Assembly: GCA_003508835.1 (NCBI GenBank) | Contig: PUFA01000062.1 | Span: forward strand, 5,673,001 to 5,737,000 | Direction: 5' to 3' | Origin: Eonycteris spelaea | Taxonomy: Eukaryota; Chordata; Mammalia; Chiroptera; Pteropodidae | DNA: 64,000 nucleotides | In this document: in pieces, positions 13,360-25,500 of the stretch | Layout of the letters: every line of letters starts with the position of its first letter | Position numbering within the stretch: the first letter of the stretch is position 1 | Notes under the pieces: generated by a model | Seen by the model: only the letters and a program-made list of their open reading frames with translations | Database searches by the model: none | Told to the model about the DNA's origin: nothing | Made by a program: the position numbers and the translations under genes

Positions 13360-13827
13360 GTTGGTTCGTGTATGGTACTTATGGCATGCCGTGAAGGGGT
13401 ACGTGTGTGGTAGGTGTGTGGTGTGTCTATGTGATTTTCGTGACATGTGTATCTGAGTGTGTGTGTGGTGCATATGTGTGTGGTATGTGTTTATGTGCAC
13501 TACAAGAGTGTGAGGTGTGGCATATGTGTGCTATAGCATGTGTGGTCTGTATGTGTTTATGTCTGGTATGTGTGTATGGTGTTGTGTGTGGTGCATGTAT
13601 GTGGGAAGCATATGTGAGACGTGTGATATAAGGGTGTGAGGCATCATATGAATACGTTGCCGTATGTGTGTTGCAGTATGTGTACTATGTGGCGATATGT
13701 ATGTGTGCTGTGTGTATGTTATTGTGTGGGGGACGCATGAGTGTGTGTGGCATGTGTATATATCGTGTGGATGTGTGAGTGTGTGTGACGTGTATATATC
13801 GTGTGGGATGTGTGAGTGTGGTGTGGC
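13321..13827. repeat. (TG)n microsatellite and degenerate TG-rich minisatellite
   Basis: A pure TG run (13324-13354, then TGCG variants) is followed by about 450 bases of imperfect TG-rich repeats. Near the right end a roughly 30-base unit containing 'gtgtatatatcgtgtgg' occurs at 13754 and again at 13790, a 36-base period. Alternating purine-pyrimidine sequence favours Z-DNA. The cysteine/valine- and histidine/threonine-rich open frames here are translation of the repeat. Confidence 0.95.
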
Positions 13828-14149
13828 AGCCAGCACTTGTGCAGACAGGCCCAGCCCTTAACTCTTTGATGTCAGCGCTGAGATAGCCCGGTGCAGCTGG
13901 CTCAGTTTCCTGACTCTCTTGCTGGGAGCGCTAAATCCCAGAGTAGGAAAAAAGAAAGTGCTGCTAAAGCACCACGCCTGTGAGGAGGGTTCGAAGGGTT
14001 TGAGGTTGAGCACATTTATCTGGGGCTCCACCAAGCTTCTGCCTGCCCCTCGGGTGGCACTGCAGAACACAGGTCTTGTCGGTGGAGTTCAGAGGGCCCA
14101 GGAAAGGGAGGACATCATGATGCCCTCTGCAAAGGATCTCTGCCGGACC
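13828..14149. other. Unique sequence, no gene recognised
   Basis: Moderately GC-rich. Open frames on both strands are short and unremarkable. Confidence 0.5.
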
Positions 14150-14255
14150 GCAGCTTCGGGTTCAAACCTCAGCCTTGACACTTTCCAGTGATGCGAACAA
14201 GTGACGTAAGCTTCAGTTCTGATGTCTATAAAACATACCTTATACCACGTTCCTC
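14150..14255 (+). mobile_element. MIR: MIR fragment
   Basis: 'gggttcaaacctcagccttgac' (in part) and 'tctataaaacatacctt' match the middle of MIR in sense orientation, with strong decay. Confidence 0.55.
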
Positions 14256-14609
14256 CCAGTGGGAGAGTTTTGTACCTCACGCCGCACCGCGATTACTGTT
14301 TGCCTCCTTGTCTTCAATGGCGATGTGAGCTTGCCCAGGAAGTGAGATTCTTTGGCTTTCTTTTGGCTTCGAAGATTTGGGTCCTCACCTTATACCCTAA
14401 AAACACTCATCTCTGAAGCTCGGAACTAATTAGCTAATAATATGACTGATGGCTTGCTCTTGTCCTCATCTTCTGTTCCTAGTGCATGTGGACAGTGCTG
14501 TCAGACCTGGGGACAGCCACTCGGCTTCCTCGCTCTGAGAGTGGGAAGGGAGAGAACATAAGTTCCCCGAGACACTAATGCAAACTGGGCAACAAGGCTG
14601 ACGCTTTGC

Positions 14610-14830
14610 CATGAGGCCGGATTCAAGTACATTAATGGTCAGGGGCATGGACTTTCAAATTTCTACCACTGTGTAACCTTGGAAAACTTACTTGACATTG
14701 CTGAACCTCCGTGTTGTACAAACTCTAAATCAGAGCTTATAATAGTACCTTGTTCATAGGATGGTTTGAGGATTAAGTGAGGTAATGAATAATAACACAG
14801 GGCGCAGCATATAGGAAGTGGCGAAAATAT
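14610..14830 (+). mobile_element. MIR: MIR SINE
   Basis: Degraded sense MIR. It contains 'ccactgtgtaaccttggaaaacttactt', 'aatagtacctt', 'tttgaggattaagtgaggtaatg' and 'gcgcagcatataggaag' in the expected order (quoted in parts). Confidence 0.8.
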
Positions 14831-14849
14831 GCTTTACAAGACGTTTCTC

Positions 14850-14995
14850 CTACTCCCCTGTACAGCTGTTATACCCATACAGGAGGCTCAGACAGGTAAA
14901 GCAGTTTGTCCCAAATCACACAGCTAATAAGTGGCGGGCCTGGCTGCCCACCCAAGTTCGCCTTACTAGCACACTTCTTGACCACACTCTTTGCC
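14850..14995 (-). mobile_element. MIR: MIR fragment, antisense
   Basis: 'gaggctcagacaggtaaag', 'caaatcacacagctaataag' and 'tggcgggcctgg' are the reverse complement of the MIR 5' half. Together with the sense MIR immediately upstream this forms an imperfect inverted pair. Confidence 0.78.
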
Positions 14996-15639
14996 TTGTA
15001 TTTCTACCACCTCATGCTGCCTGCCCTTACAGCCTTCAGAGAATTCTCCACGGGAGGCTGCTAAATGCCAGAGACACTGTCCCCCAATCAAGCTTCTGTT
15101 CTAAAAACGTTTTAGGAGGAAGCCTAGGAAGAAAAAAAAAGTATCAAGAACTAGCAAAGTAGGATTACTTCCTTCAGTAGAAGCTGGAAAATGCCATGGC
15201 CTGTATTTGTAGAGTGGTAGAAACTTACACAATCTTTTTGGGATGGAGAATTTGTTGCTGAGTTAAAACAAACCCGGTATCTAGATTCTGTAGCTACCCT
15301 CCCCCATAACAGAGCCCACTTTTAGGCCTCTGTGAAAGGAACATCCTTCTTCCTCCCTCCCAACCACCACCTCCAACACCTCCACCACCCTGCTCTCTGC
15401 TCCTACCCAGGGACACCCACCCAAGGACAGGTGCCCTGTTCCACTCAACCATTGTTTTTCGGATACCTGGCAGGGGCACCTGCTGAGAAGGCATTGCCAG
15501 AGCATGGCATAGCCCCATCACTTGTTGATGCAACACGTGCAGTGTTGGTCCTGGCACAGGGCGGAAGGAGATATAGGCTCAGGGGTGTGGGGTGCCTATC
15601 ACCAGCGCCTCCATAGAAAATAGAAACCACTTCAAGTGT
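14996..15639. other. Unique sequence, no gene recognised
   Basis: Includes a C-rich stretch at 15350-15430 (CCACC-rich). No exon or repeat was identified. Confidence 0.5.
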
Positions 15640-15736
15640 TCCCAGCAGAGAGTTTAATGCAGAGAATTGGTTTCACAGGTGTTGGAGGACCTACGAAGAC
15701 AAAAAATAAAAAAAAGAAAGAAAGAAAGAAAGAAAA

Positions 15737-15768
<32 letters not shown>

Positions 15769-16160
15769 AAAAAGAAAGAAAGAAAGAAAGAAAGAAAGGA
15801 GAAACCAGAAATGAGCAACAAATGTGGCCACTACCACTCGTAGGCTGGAGAGACAAAGATGGGAAGTGGCAGTTTCCAGAGTCCTAGACCAGGGCGACCT
15901 GACAGTAGGCAGAGCGGAGAGGGCCCATCTTAGGGAGCAGGGCCCGCCACGGAGACCCAGCCACGATAGATGCTGAGAGCCTGCTCCTTCCACCTTCCAG
16001 TCTCTGGCCAGTGTCCTCACTGTCCTCTTCAAGCTGTAAGGCGCCATGGTCCAGAACTTGGAAAATGCCTCCTGCGGGGCCAGCCCCTCAGCAGAGCCTG
16101 GGGACGCGGGGGTGGATCTGAAGACAAACATACCCATTGATTGGCCCGTACACCCAATTC
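15640..16160. mobile_element. Old interspersed repeat, family not named, split by GAAA array
   Basis: The flanks of the GAAA array resemble a dispersed mammalian repeat I have seen but cannot name. The left part is 'agagagtttaatgcagaga'. The right part has 'ccttccagtctctggccagtg' (in pieces) and 'tggatctgaagacaaaca'. Strand and exact ends are uncertain. Confidence 0.4.
15701..15802. repeat. (GAAA)n microsatellite
   Basis: About 100 bases of GAAA units with occasional extra A's. It produces the artefactual lysine-rich (plus strand) and phenylalanine/serine/leucine-rich (minus strand) open frames. Confidence 0.97.
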
Positions 16161-16344
16161 TAACAGTGTTGTCTTTGGGTAATAAAAGTAAGTGTGACTT
16201 TTATTTTGCCTTATTGTAGTTTCTAAGAATATTGCACTTTGTGGGAGGAGGGCTACTGTTGGGAGCAGGGGGATTCAAGGCCAGGCCGAAAAAGGGTTGA
16301 AGGGTGAAAGTCAAAGTCATATAAGCTCACTGGTTTTGGGGCAG

Positions 16345-16870
16345 GTTTGTGGATTAGTTATCTGTTGCCACATAACGAACCACCACAAATTTACTGATTT
16401 AAAACAATACACATTTCTTATCTCTAGTTTCTTTGGGTTGGGAGTCTGGGCTTGACTGGGCCCTTGGTCAGGGTGTTAGCCTAGCTACATTTTCTTCTAG
16501 AGTCTCAGCTGGAAGGAAAACCCACCTCAGAAGCCATTCAGGCTGCTGGCAGAGTCCACTTTCCTGTGGCTGGATGACCGAGAGCCCAGCTTTTGGCGAG
16601 TCATCAGCTGGAGGCCACCCTTAGCCCCAAGAGCTGCCTACAGTTTGTAGCTACATGTGCTTCTCCAACGTAGCCACTTCGTTAAGCCCACAAAGTTAGT
16701 CATGCCATGCAACTTAATCATACGTGTGACGTCCCATCACCTTTGCCATGATCCATTGTTAGGAGCCGGTTGGAGGTCAGCCCTGCACTCAAGGGGAGGG
16801 GATGACACAAAGCTGTGAGCACTAGAGGCAGGGATTCGGGGCACCTAGGGTCTGTTGGCAACAGTAGTAC
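16345..16870 (-). mobile_element. MLT1-type (ERVL-MaLR) solitary LTR, antisense
   Basis: The plus strand starts with 'attagttatctgttgccac' and 'tttaaaacaatacacattt', passes through 'cactcaaggggaggggat', and ends at 'ggcacctagggtctgttgg'. This is the reverse complement of an old MaLR-type LTR whose 5' end reads 'ttggcaaca...'. There is no internal retroviral region next to it, so it is a solitary LTR. Subfamily not assigned. Confidence 0.7.
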
Positions 16871-17029
16871 ATTTGCCAGGGTAGCTTTGTGTACCTCGGT
16901 TCTGATTTTCGTCTTCTGCAGATTTGAATGTTTTAGAGTATTCACTAAAGACTAAAATGATGGGAACAGTCTTATGACTGTTTTATCATCTGGCTCAGAA
17001 AATTAGCATTAAAATTCACAAACATTGCA

Positions 17030-17640
17030 GTTAGTGAAAGCTCAGAGCTACTATAAAAATTTGCTAAAGCAAATCCCATGCCAAATTAACCTTAACTTTT
17101 AATTTGGACTATCCAAATTTATCTTTAAAGCTTTAATATTTTGCAAGCCCTTTCACCGAGAAATTTTAGTTCTGGAAATGTGTTCAAAGAAAACTGTCAT
17201 GGATGTGTGCAAAGATTAGCTACAAGGATTTAACCATAGCACTGTATATAATTAAAAAAAAAATTCTAAACTGCAAACAGCCTATTGTTTTACAATAGGA
17301 TATTGCCTGGATAAAGCTACATCGCATTCAAGCAATGGAATATGATGACCTTTTTGAATATAATGTAGAAGATATTGATGCATATGGGAAAACATTTACT
17401 ATATAATGCTAAAAATAGCACATGTACTATGATCCCTTTTTTGTCTTTGCTTTTAGTATGTATACGCATGAATAAATGGAAAGATTTATACAAAATTGTA
17501 ATAATTGATATCTTTGGATAATGTGATTAGATGCGATTTTTATTTTGCCGTATATATTCTAAATTTTCTACCATAAACATAACTTTTATAATAAGAAAAA
17601 TAGTAATTTTCAATATCTAAGTTTTCATAATCAAATATTA
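17030..17640 (+). mobile_element. Old L1M LINE-1, 3' end
   Basis: Sense L1 3' sequence: 'caatggaatatgatg', 'gcacatgtactatgatccc', 'ggaaagatttatac', then 'gatttttattttgcc' before an A-rich end. Short and full of changes; inactive. Confidence 0.75.
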
Positions 17641-17689
17641 GGAAAAAAGAGTATACTGAAAGAAATCTCAAAAATTATTATTTCGCAGC

Positions 17690-17900
17690 TTAATATTAGA
17701 GAAAGATAACTTTGGTTCATGTTTCTCCTATTTGGTAGGTCTGTTACCAAAAGCAAATCGCTTAATCTCACTAACCTTGGTTGACTCATCTGTAAAAGAA
17801 AATACCATTTATTCTAGTTAATAGCAGTGTCTATTGTAACAATTAAGACAATGTGTAAGAAAGCGCTTGCTAATTGTAAAGCATGAGTAATAAAGTACTT
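17690..17900 (+). mobile_element. MIR: MIR SINE, degraded
   Basis: 'aaatcgcttaatctcactaacc', 'tcatctgtaaaagaaaatacc', 'acaattaagacaatgtgtaag' and 'aaagcgcttgctaa' (quoted in parts) follow MIR sense order. Confidence 0.72.
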
Positions 17901-18429
17901 CTTGCTTTGACATTTAAATTAAGATATATCCTACAGAGAGAGGTATGAGGAAGGATCTCCCGGTTAAATTTGTCATTGAACATCATAATTCTGTGGATAA
18001 ATTTCTTTGCAACACTGCATTTAATTATAACCTCACTTGCTGTTTGTGCTCCCTGTCTGTTCATGTGTCTTATATCATTAGCTAGCTGCCTCACCTTGAA
18101 GAAGACATTTATAACCTCTCTGGCTTCACTTTCCTACCAAAACCTTGCGAGGCAAGCCTTGTATCAGGTTTCCTACCAAGCCTGTTTCTACCAAGACACC
18201 GATGATTTTAGGGCTTCTTCTAGTTCTAATATTCTATGACTCTAGGAGAGTATTTTGTCAAGGGTAAAGCATAACCAAAGGAAGTGCATCAAAATGGAGA
18301 AAAATAGGAGTCAGGGTTTTCCACTTTGAAGAGATTACAGTCGGTACTGGTTACATTCCTAGGTGAGGAAAGATGGAAGGATATGGGTGACATATCAGTG
18401 GTAGAACAGCAAACCCTGCTGCCTTGGCA

Positions 18430-18640
18430 CGACTGGTGGTACAGGAGAGTGCAAGTAACGTGGGCTCTGGCATCAGCCTTCCCACTTGTGTGATCCGGGC
18501 AAGTTACTTCATCTTTCTGAGCCTTGGTTTCTAAACCTCATCTGACTCTTACATTACACGGTTTAGGGAGAAATAGGAACTAGTACAGTGCCTGGTACAT
18601 GGCTATTCAGTAACCAGTAACTTTATTATTTGGAGTTCAT
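18430..18640 (+). mobile_element. MIR: MIR SINE
   Basis: 'gtgggctctggcatcag', 'ccgggcaagttacttcatc', 'tctgagccttggtttc' and 'acagtgcctggtacatgg' are all in sense order. Confidence 0.85.
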
Positions 18641-19700
18641 TGGAATAAAGCAATCAGAAAATATTCTTGATTTAATCTAGTTCTTCATTTCTCCTGGATC
18701 ACAAGGCTGACATCATCATCTAAGATGTGTCCTTGCCATGGTTCAAATATCCTTTGGCGATATTCATATTTTCCAGGGTGAGCTTTTTAGTCACTCGCTG
18801 CACCTAAGCTTTCAACCATCAAATTCCAAATCTGTGGAGAAGAAGCATGCTAAAATACCATGTGGCTTTAAGCTATTCTCGTTGGTAAGAGTTTGGTTCT
18901 GTCCACTTAAAGACATTTTCTTGAGCTTCTCAACAATATTCCCATTTCAGCTTTCCTACAAATATTCAGAAAATGTGGAAACCCCAAACCATTGCCATTA
19001 ATGTTAAACAATGAGTTGAATTCTGCCCTCATTCTTTGTTCCAAAGCTGTGAGTCGAATGGAAACCAGGACAGAAAATTGTGCTTAATGGCCTAACGTGT
19101 AAAAACAGAATACGATGAGACTTCTATTGGTAAACGAAATTGTCATATATTTTACCATGTCACCTACACCGAAGAGGGGGTGGCCTAGCTTGGGATAGGA
19201 ACAGTCCTCATGAGAACAATCAGGGTCTCCTGGTTACCTGGGACCAGGATGAGTGCACCAGCTTCCTTTCCTGTCCCTTCGCTAGGCTGTTCCTGATGGT
19301 TAGGCTTTTCTTCTAGGATAGCTGGTCACCCAGTGCCTTGGCACTGCAATATGTGGGAATCTTGATGTGCTGATTGTACCCTCCAACTGCCATTAATGAA
19401 CAAGGGACAAGATCCTAACAGATAGTAAATTATCTTTGGCACTTTGTGTCAGAGATCGTGTTGAAATATCTGAGAAGCCCTTTGTAGAATAAAATTTTAT
19501 TTTACAATGGGTAGACCTTGTGAGCTAAAGGTTTGGAGTGAATTTCTCTTTAGAAAGACTAAGTTAAAGGTTTTTCTTCTATAAAGAGCTGAACTTAATA
19601 TATTTCCCAAATACCAGGGCTGTTTCTGCCAAGAAACTTTTTTATAAGAAGTGCAGAAAAGGTCCTCTTTGAGTAATAATAAGTGCTTGTGGTTTAGTTT
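18641..19700. other. Unique sequence, no gene recognised
   Basis: No repeat or exon was identified. An 87-codon open frame at 18738-19001 has no family features. Confidence 0.55.
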
Positions 19701-19704
19701 TTAA

Positions 19705-21770
19705 AATTTTTATTAGCCTGTTTCCTCTTATTATAAAAGTAACACATGCATATGTTAAGAAATTCGTTTTCACATAATTCATAAGGGACTAAAATGAAGA
19801 GTCCTTTCTTCCTCCCTACCTGAAGCTTGGAGCCGCTTGTCCACCTCCCACAGGGTAATCTCTTTTAAAGCTAAGTATATCTAACAGACCAGAATTTGAG
19901 AGTCTTATATACCATGCATATAAGATATAATACGTTTGGTTTTTTTAACTACCCTTTTTATTCAAGATCATTATAGAGTCACATGCAGCTCTAGGAAATA
20001 ATAGCTGAGAGATCCTGTGTACCATTTATGCAGTTTTCCCCAGTGGTAACATCTTGTGACACGATAGTACACTATCACAACCAAGATATGGACACTAATA
20101 CAGTTCTGTCAAGAGACAGAACGTTTCTATATCCACAAGGATTTCTCATGTGCCATTTTATAGCTACATCTACTTCCCGTCCACGACCATCCCTTTATTA
20201 ATCTGGGCAACCACTGTGTTCTCCATTTGTATAATTTTGTCCTTTCAAGAATATCATATAAATGAAATCATACAGTATGTAACATTTGGGGACTGGCTTT
20301 TTTTTTTCCCACTCAGCACAAGTCTCTGGAAATTCTTCCACTTGTTGCATGAATTAATGGTTTGTTCTTTTTTTTTTTTTTTTTATTGCTGAATTGTGTT
20401 TCATAGTATGGTTGTATCACAGTTGGTTAAACTAGTCACCTGTTGAAGGACATCTGAGAGTTACTTCCAGTTTAGAACTTTTACAAATGAAGCTGCTGTA
20501 AAGATCTATGTACAGGTTTTTATGTAAACATAAGTTTTCATTTCTCTGGGACAAATGCCTAGAAGTACAATTGCTGGGCCATGGGGCAGGACATGTTGAG
20601 TTTTTTTTAAAAAACAGCCAAACTATTTTCCAGAGTGGCCGTACCATTTTATGTTCCGTTCAGCAGTGTATGAGCGATTGAGCCAATTTCTCCACATCCT
20701 CATCAGCATTTGGCGTTGTCACTTTTTTATTTTCTTCATTCTGATAGGTGTGTAGTAATATTTCATTATGGTCTTAATTTGCATTTCCCTAATGGCAAAT
20801 GATGTTGAACACCTTCTTATGGCTTATTTTCCATTCGTATTTTCTCTTCAGTTGAGTGTTTCTTTCTTTGAGTATTTTCTAATTGGGTTGTTTGTTTTTT
20901 CATTGTTGAGTTTTGAGAGTTCATAATATGTTCTAGATGCGAGTCTTTTGTTGAATACCTAGTTTGCAAATATTTACCTCCCAGTCTTTAGTTTGTCTTC
21001 TCATCCTCTTAACAGGGTTTTTCACAGAGCAAAGTTTCTAATTTTAATGGATCCCGATTAGTCAATTTTTCCTGTGCTGGATTATGCTTTTGGCATCAAG
21101 TCTAAGAACTCTTTGCCTAGTCCTAAATCCCAAAGATTTTTTCCTATTTTGTTCTAAAAGTTTATATATATATTTTTATATTCATATCTGTGATTCATTT
21201 TGAATAATCAATTTTTGTAAGCAATTTGATGCTTAGGTTGAGGCTCATTATCTTTTATTTTATGAATGTCTAATTACTCTAGCTCCATTTGTTAAAAAGG
21301 CTCTTCTCCTACCATTGAATTGCTTTTGTACCTTTGTCAAAAATCAGTTGGCCATATTTCTGGGTTCTTTATTTTGTTCATTTATCTATGTGGCTACCCC
21401 TGTGCCTGTACCACACAGTTTTCATTCTGTTTCCTCCTATTATATTATTCTTTTTCAAAATCGTTCTAGCTATTCTACTTCCTTCGTCTCACCATATACA
21501 TTTTGGAATAATGTCTATAATTATAAAAATGATTGCCAGGATTTGATAGTCATTGCATCAAACCTATATATCAATTTGGAAAATTTACATCTTTACTCTA
21601 TTGAGTCTTCTAATCCTTGGATTCAGTAAGCATCTCTCCATTTATTAAGATTATCTTTGATTTTTTAATCAGCACTTTGTAGTTTTCATCACACAAGTCT
21701 TGCACATATTTTGTTAGATTTAACCTAAATATTTCACATTTTTTTTGATTGTACATGGTATTACATTTTT
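19705..21770 (-). mobile_element. Old L1M LINE-1, 3' UTR and end of ORF2, antisense
   Basis: Antisense L1 3' UTR (19940-20300) continues into antisense ORF2 end. The block at 20380-20470 corresponds to the conserved ORF2 C-terminal region, and 21050-21350 to further upstream ORF2 sequence. It stops abruptly near 21770, where a second minus-strand L1 begins. A T-run at 20368-20384 breaks the consensus. The 19705-19940 part is less certain. Confidence 0.82.
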
Positions 21771-21921
21771 TGAGAATTTTTCCACCTTTATTGAGCTATA
21801 ATTGACATGTAGCATCGTATAAGTTTAAGGTGTACACTGCGATGATTTGATACATGTATATATTGTGATATGATTACAACAACAAGGCTAGTTAACACAT
21901 CCACCTCACATAATTACACTT

Positions 21922-21964
21922 TGTGTGTGTGTGTGTGTGTATGTGTGTGTGTGTGTGTGTGTGG
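21922..21964. repeat. (GT)n microsatellite
   Basis: GT dinucleotide run with one AT interruption, inside the L1 3' UTR. Confidence 0.96.
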
Positions 21965-22266
21965 TAAGAACATTCTCTTAGCAACTTCAAGCACATAATA
22001 CAGTGTTGTTAAGTATAGTCACCATGCTGTGTATTAGATCCCTAGAACTCATTCCGTTTATCTTATAACTGGAAGTTTGTACACTTTGATCAATATCTTC
22101 TCATTTTACCCAACACCCCCCCCCACCATCCCCTGAACCACTAGTCTACTCTCTGTTTCTATCAGTTCAGCTTTTTTTTTTTTTCAAAGAGTCTACATAT
22201 AAGTGAGATCGTGCAGTATTTGTCTTTATCTGTCAGACATTTCACTTAGCAAAATGACCTCAAGTT

Positions 22267-22527
22267 TCATTCATATTGTTGCAAATGGAGAATTTCCTTC
22301 TTTTTATGGCTGCATAGTATTTCATTGTGTCTATACTGCATTTTCTTTATCCATTCATCCATCAACCGACCCTTAGGTTGTTTCCATGTCTTGGCTATTG
22401 TAAATAATGCTGCTATGAACATGAGAGGGCAGATATCTCTTCGATATACATCTTTTGGATATATACTCAGAAATGGTATTACTGGATTATATAGTAGTTC
22501 TATTTTAATTTTTTGAAGAACCTCCAT
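22267..22527 (-). pseudogene. L1 ORF2 C-terminal remnant
   Basis: An 86-codon uninterrupted piece of the LINE-1 ORF2 reading frame. ORF2 normally encodes a protein of roughly 1,270 residues with endonuclease and reverse-transcriptase domains. Only the cysteine-poor C-terminal end is open here, with the conserved block [14 protein letters not shown] followed by DEWIKKMQY. Stops and frameshifts close the frame on both sides. It is a fossil inside the L1 at 21771-26472 and is not expected to be translated. Confidence 0.9.
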
Positions 22528-25500
22528 ACTCTTTACAGTAGTGGCTGTGCTAATTTACATTCCCACCAACATTGTACAGGGTTCCCTTTTCTCCACATCC
22601 TCCCCAACATTTCTCTTCTTAATAACAGCTATTCTAACAAGCGTGTGATGGTATTTTATTCTGGTTTCGATTGCACTGCCTTGAGGATAAATGTTGTTGA
22701 ACATCTCTTCATGTACCTGTGAGCTATTTGTATGTCTTCTTTGAAAAAAAATGTCTATTCAGGTACTCTGCCCAATTTTTAACCAGATTTTTTTTCTATT
22801 GAGTTTATGAGTTCCTTATGTTTTCGATATTAACCCTTTATCTGATATATGGTTTACAAATATTTTCTCCCATCTGTAGGTTGCCTTTTCATTTTGTTGA
22901 TGGTTCCTTTGGCTGTGTAGAAGCTTTTTAGCTTGATGAAGTCCACTCGCTTATTTTTGCTTTCGGTGTCATCCAAAAAAATCATTGCCAAAATCAACGG
23001 CAAGATTTTCCCTATGTTTTCTTCTAGTTTTACAGTTTAATTAATTTAATTCTTTAATTCATTTTGAGTTGTTTTTTGTGAGTGGTGTAATATAGGGTCT
23101 AATTCCATTCTTTAATGTTTCATTTTTTGCATGTGAATATCCAGTTTTCCCAGCATCATTTATTGGAAAGACTATCCTTTTCCCACTGAATATTCTTTAC
23201 TCCATTGTCAGGTATTAATTGGCCAGATACAGATGGGTATATGTCTGGGCTCTTGATTCTGTTCCATTGTTCTATGTGTCTGTTTTTATTCAGTTGTAAG
23301 TGGTATTATAGTTTAAAATTTGGGCCTATGTGTTCATTACAAGTATATAAATATGATGAATTTTGTATATTTATCATTATCCTGTATTCTTGCTGAACTC
23401 ACTTTTAGTTCTAGGCATCTTTTATAGATTCCTTGGGATTTTCTATAGAGAAAATGTGTCTTCTGACAATAGGGATAATTTTATTTCTTCCTTTTTGATC
23501 TGTGTGCCTTTTATTTCCTTTTCTTGCCTTACTACACTGGCTAGAGCTACTCATATTGTACTGAAGAAAAATGGTAAGAGTGTACATTTTTGCCTTTTTT
23601 GTGATCTTAGGGGAAAAGCATTCATCTTTCACCATTAACTATAATGATAGCTGAAGGGTATTTTGTAAATATTCTTATCAACTTGAGAAAGTTCCTATTT
23701 ATTTTTATTTTTCCCAGAGTTTTTATCATAAATGGGGTATTACATTTTGCCAAATGTTTTAATGTTTTTTATGGATCAATTGATATAATCATGATTTTTC
23801 TTCTTAGGTCTGTTAATATGGTAGATATGATTGATTTTCAAATATTGACCTAGCCTTGCATGCCTGGGATAAACCTCACTTGCCACAGTGTTTAATTCTT
23901 TTTTATATTGGTGAACGCTTTTTCTTAATATTTTGTAAAGGAATTTGCATGTGTATTTATGAGAGATATTTATTTTGTTTTTGTACTAACTTGGTTTAAT
24001 TTTAGGCATAGGATAATCGTAGCATCATAAAATAAATTGAAAAATGTTCTTTTTTCTCCTATTTTCTAGAAGAGATTGTGTAGAATTGGTCTTGATTCTT
24101 TAAATATTTGATAGAATTCTCCAGTGAAATCACCTGTGCCTGAAATTTTATGTTAGTTTTTAAATTACAAATTCAACTTAACAGAGGACTATTCGAATTC
24201 CCTATTTTATATTGGGTAAATTGTAATAGTTTTTCAAGGCATTGGCCCGTTTTGTGTAAGTCGTTCAATTTATGTCTGTAGAGGTATTTGTAGTGTCCTC
24301 TTATTTTCTTGTGATGCCTATAGAGTTTTTAGTGATATCCTGATAATTGTTTCTTAGTTTCCAAGAGTTTGGTGATTTTCCTGTTATCTTTCTATTATTG
24401 ATTTCTATATTCATTTTATTATTGTCAGAGAATACATTTTGTGTAATATATCTGAGTTCAATAAGAGAAGCAGAAACACTAGGATATATATATATGTGTG
24501 TGTGTAAAATGAACATGCTTATATTTATTATGTTTATATTTATATATATCTATATTTTATATATCTATGTTTTTAAATGCATATTTTTATATAGCATTTT
24601 TAGTCAATGCTGTTGGTATAATATTATATGTATATGACTTCTCATAGTCTACTGGTGTTTTTACCAGTTTGAGTGTAAAGTATAAAAACATTACATTTCT
24701 TTATATACCTTTATTTACATACATTTATAATATATTTATCTTAAATATTTTCTTTACCTACATTTAAAACCACATCAGAGAGTGTTATTCTATTTGCGTC
24801 AACTGTAAAACTCAAGAGAAAAAGAAAAGTCTATTATATTTACCTATATTTTTGGTTATTTTTTTTCTCCCTAATGCTCCAAAATTCCTTCTATTATCAT
24901 TTCCCCTTTTATTCTTTTTGGTTTCCATGGTTTCTGATGAGAAATCTGCTGTCTTTGGAAATATTTTTCCACTACAGGTAAAGTATTGTTTCTCTCTTAC
25001 TGCTTTCAAAGTTTTTTCTTTGTTTTTAGAAGTTTGATTACAATGTGTCTTGCTGTAGATTTCTCTGGGTATTCTAGTTGAGGTTCACTCAGCTTCTTGA
25101 ATCTACAGATTTAAGTCTTTTATGAAATTTGGGAAATTTTTAGTTTTTATTTTTTGAGTTCTTTTCAGCCTTACCCTGTCTCTCTTCTCTTTCTGAAATG
25201 CTGATAGCAGGAAAACTAGATTGTTATCTGTTTTTTTTTTTTCCCTCTGTTGTTCAGATTAGATATTTTTCATTGTTTGATATTTAAGTTCACTGATTCT
25301 CTCCTCTGTCGCCTCCATTCCATTATTGAGTCTATCCATTGAGTTTGGTTGTTGTTGTTGTGGGTATTGTATGTTTCATTTCTAAATTGGTATTTGGTTC
25401 TTCACTATAGTTTCAGTTTCTACGTAGAGATTTTTTATTTTTTATTTGTTTGAAGCATGTTTGTAATCGCTCATTGAAGCATTTTTAGAATAGCCCCTTT

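Noticed and set aside
13010..13500. 148- and 122-codon open frames across the TG array
   Set aside because: The translations are cysteine/valine- and histidine/threonine-rich strings produced by the dinucleotide repeat; no real protein features.
13321..13827. CRISPR-like array
   Set aside because: Units are irregular TG-rich tandem repeats without unique spacers, in a mammalian genome.
15636..16137. 148-codon minus-strand and lysine-rich plus-strand frames
   Set aside because: They read through the GAAA microsatellite; the phenylalanine/serine/leucine and lysine/glutamate runs are repeat artefacts.
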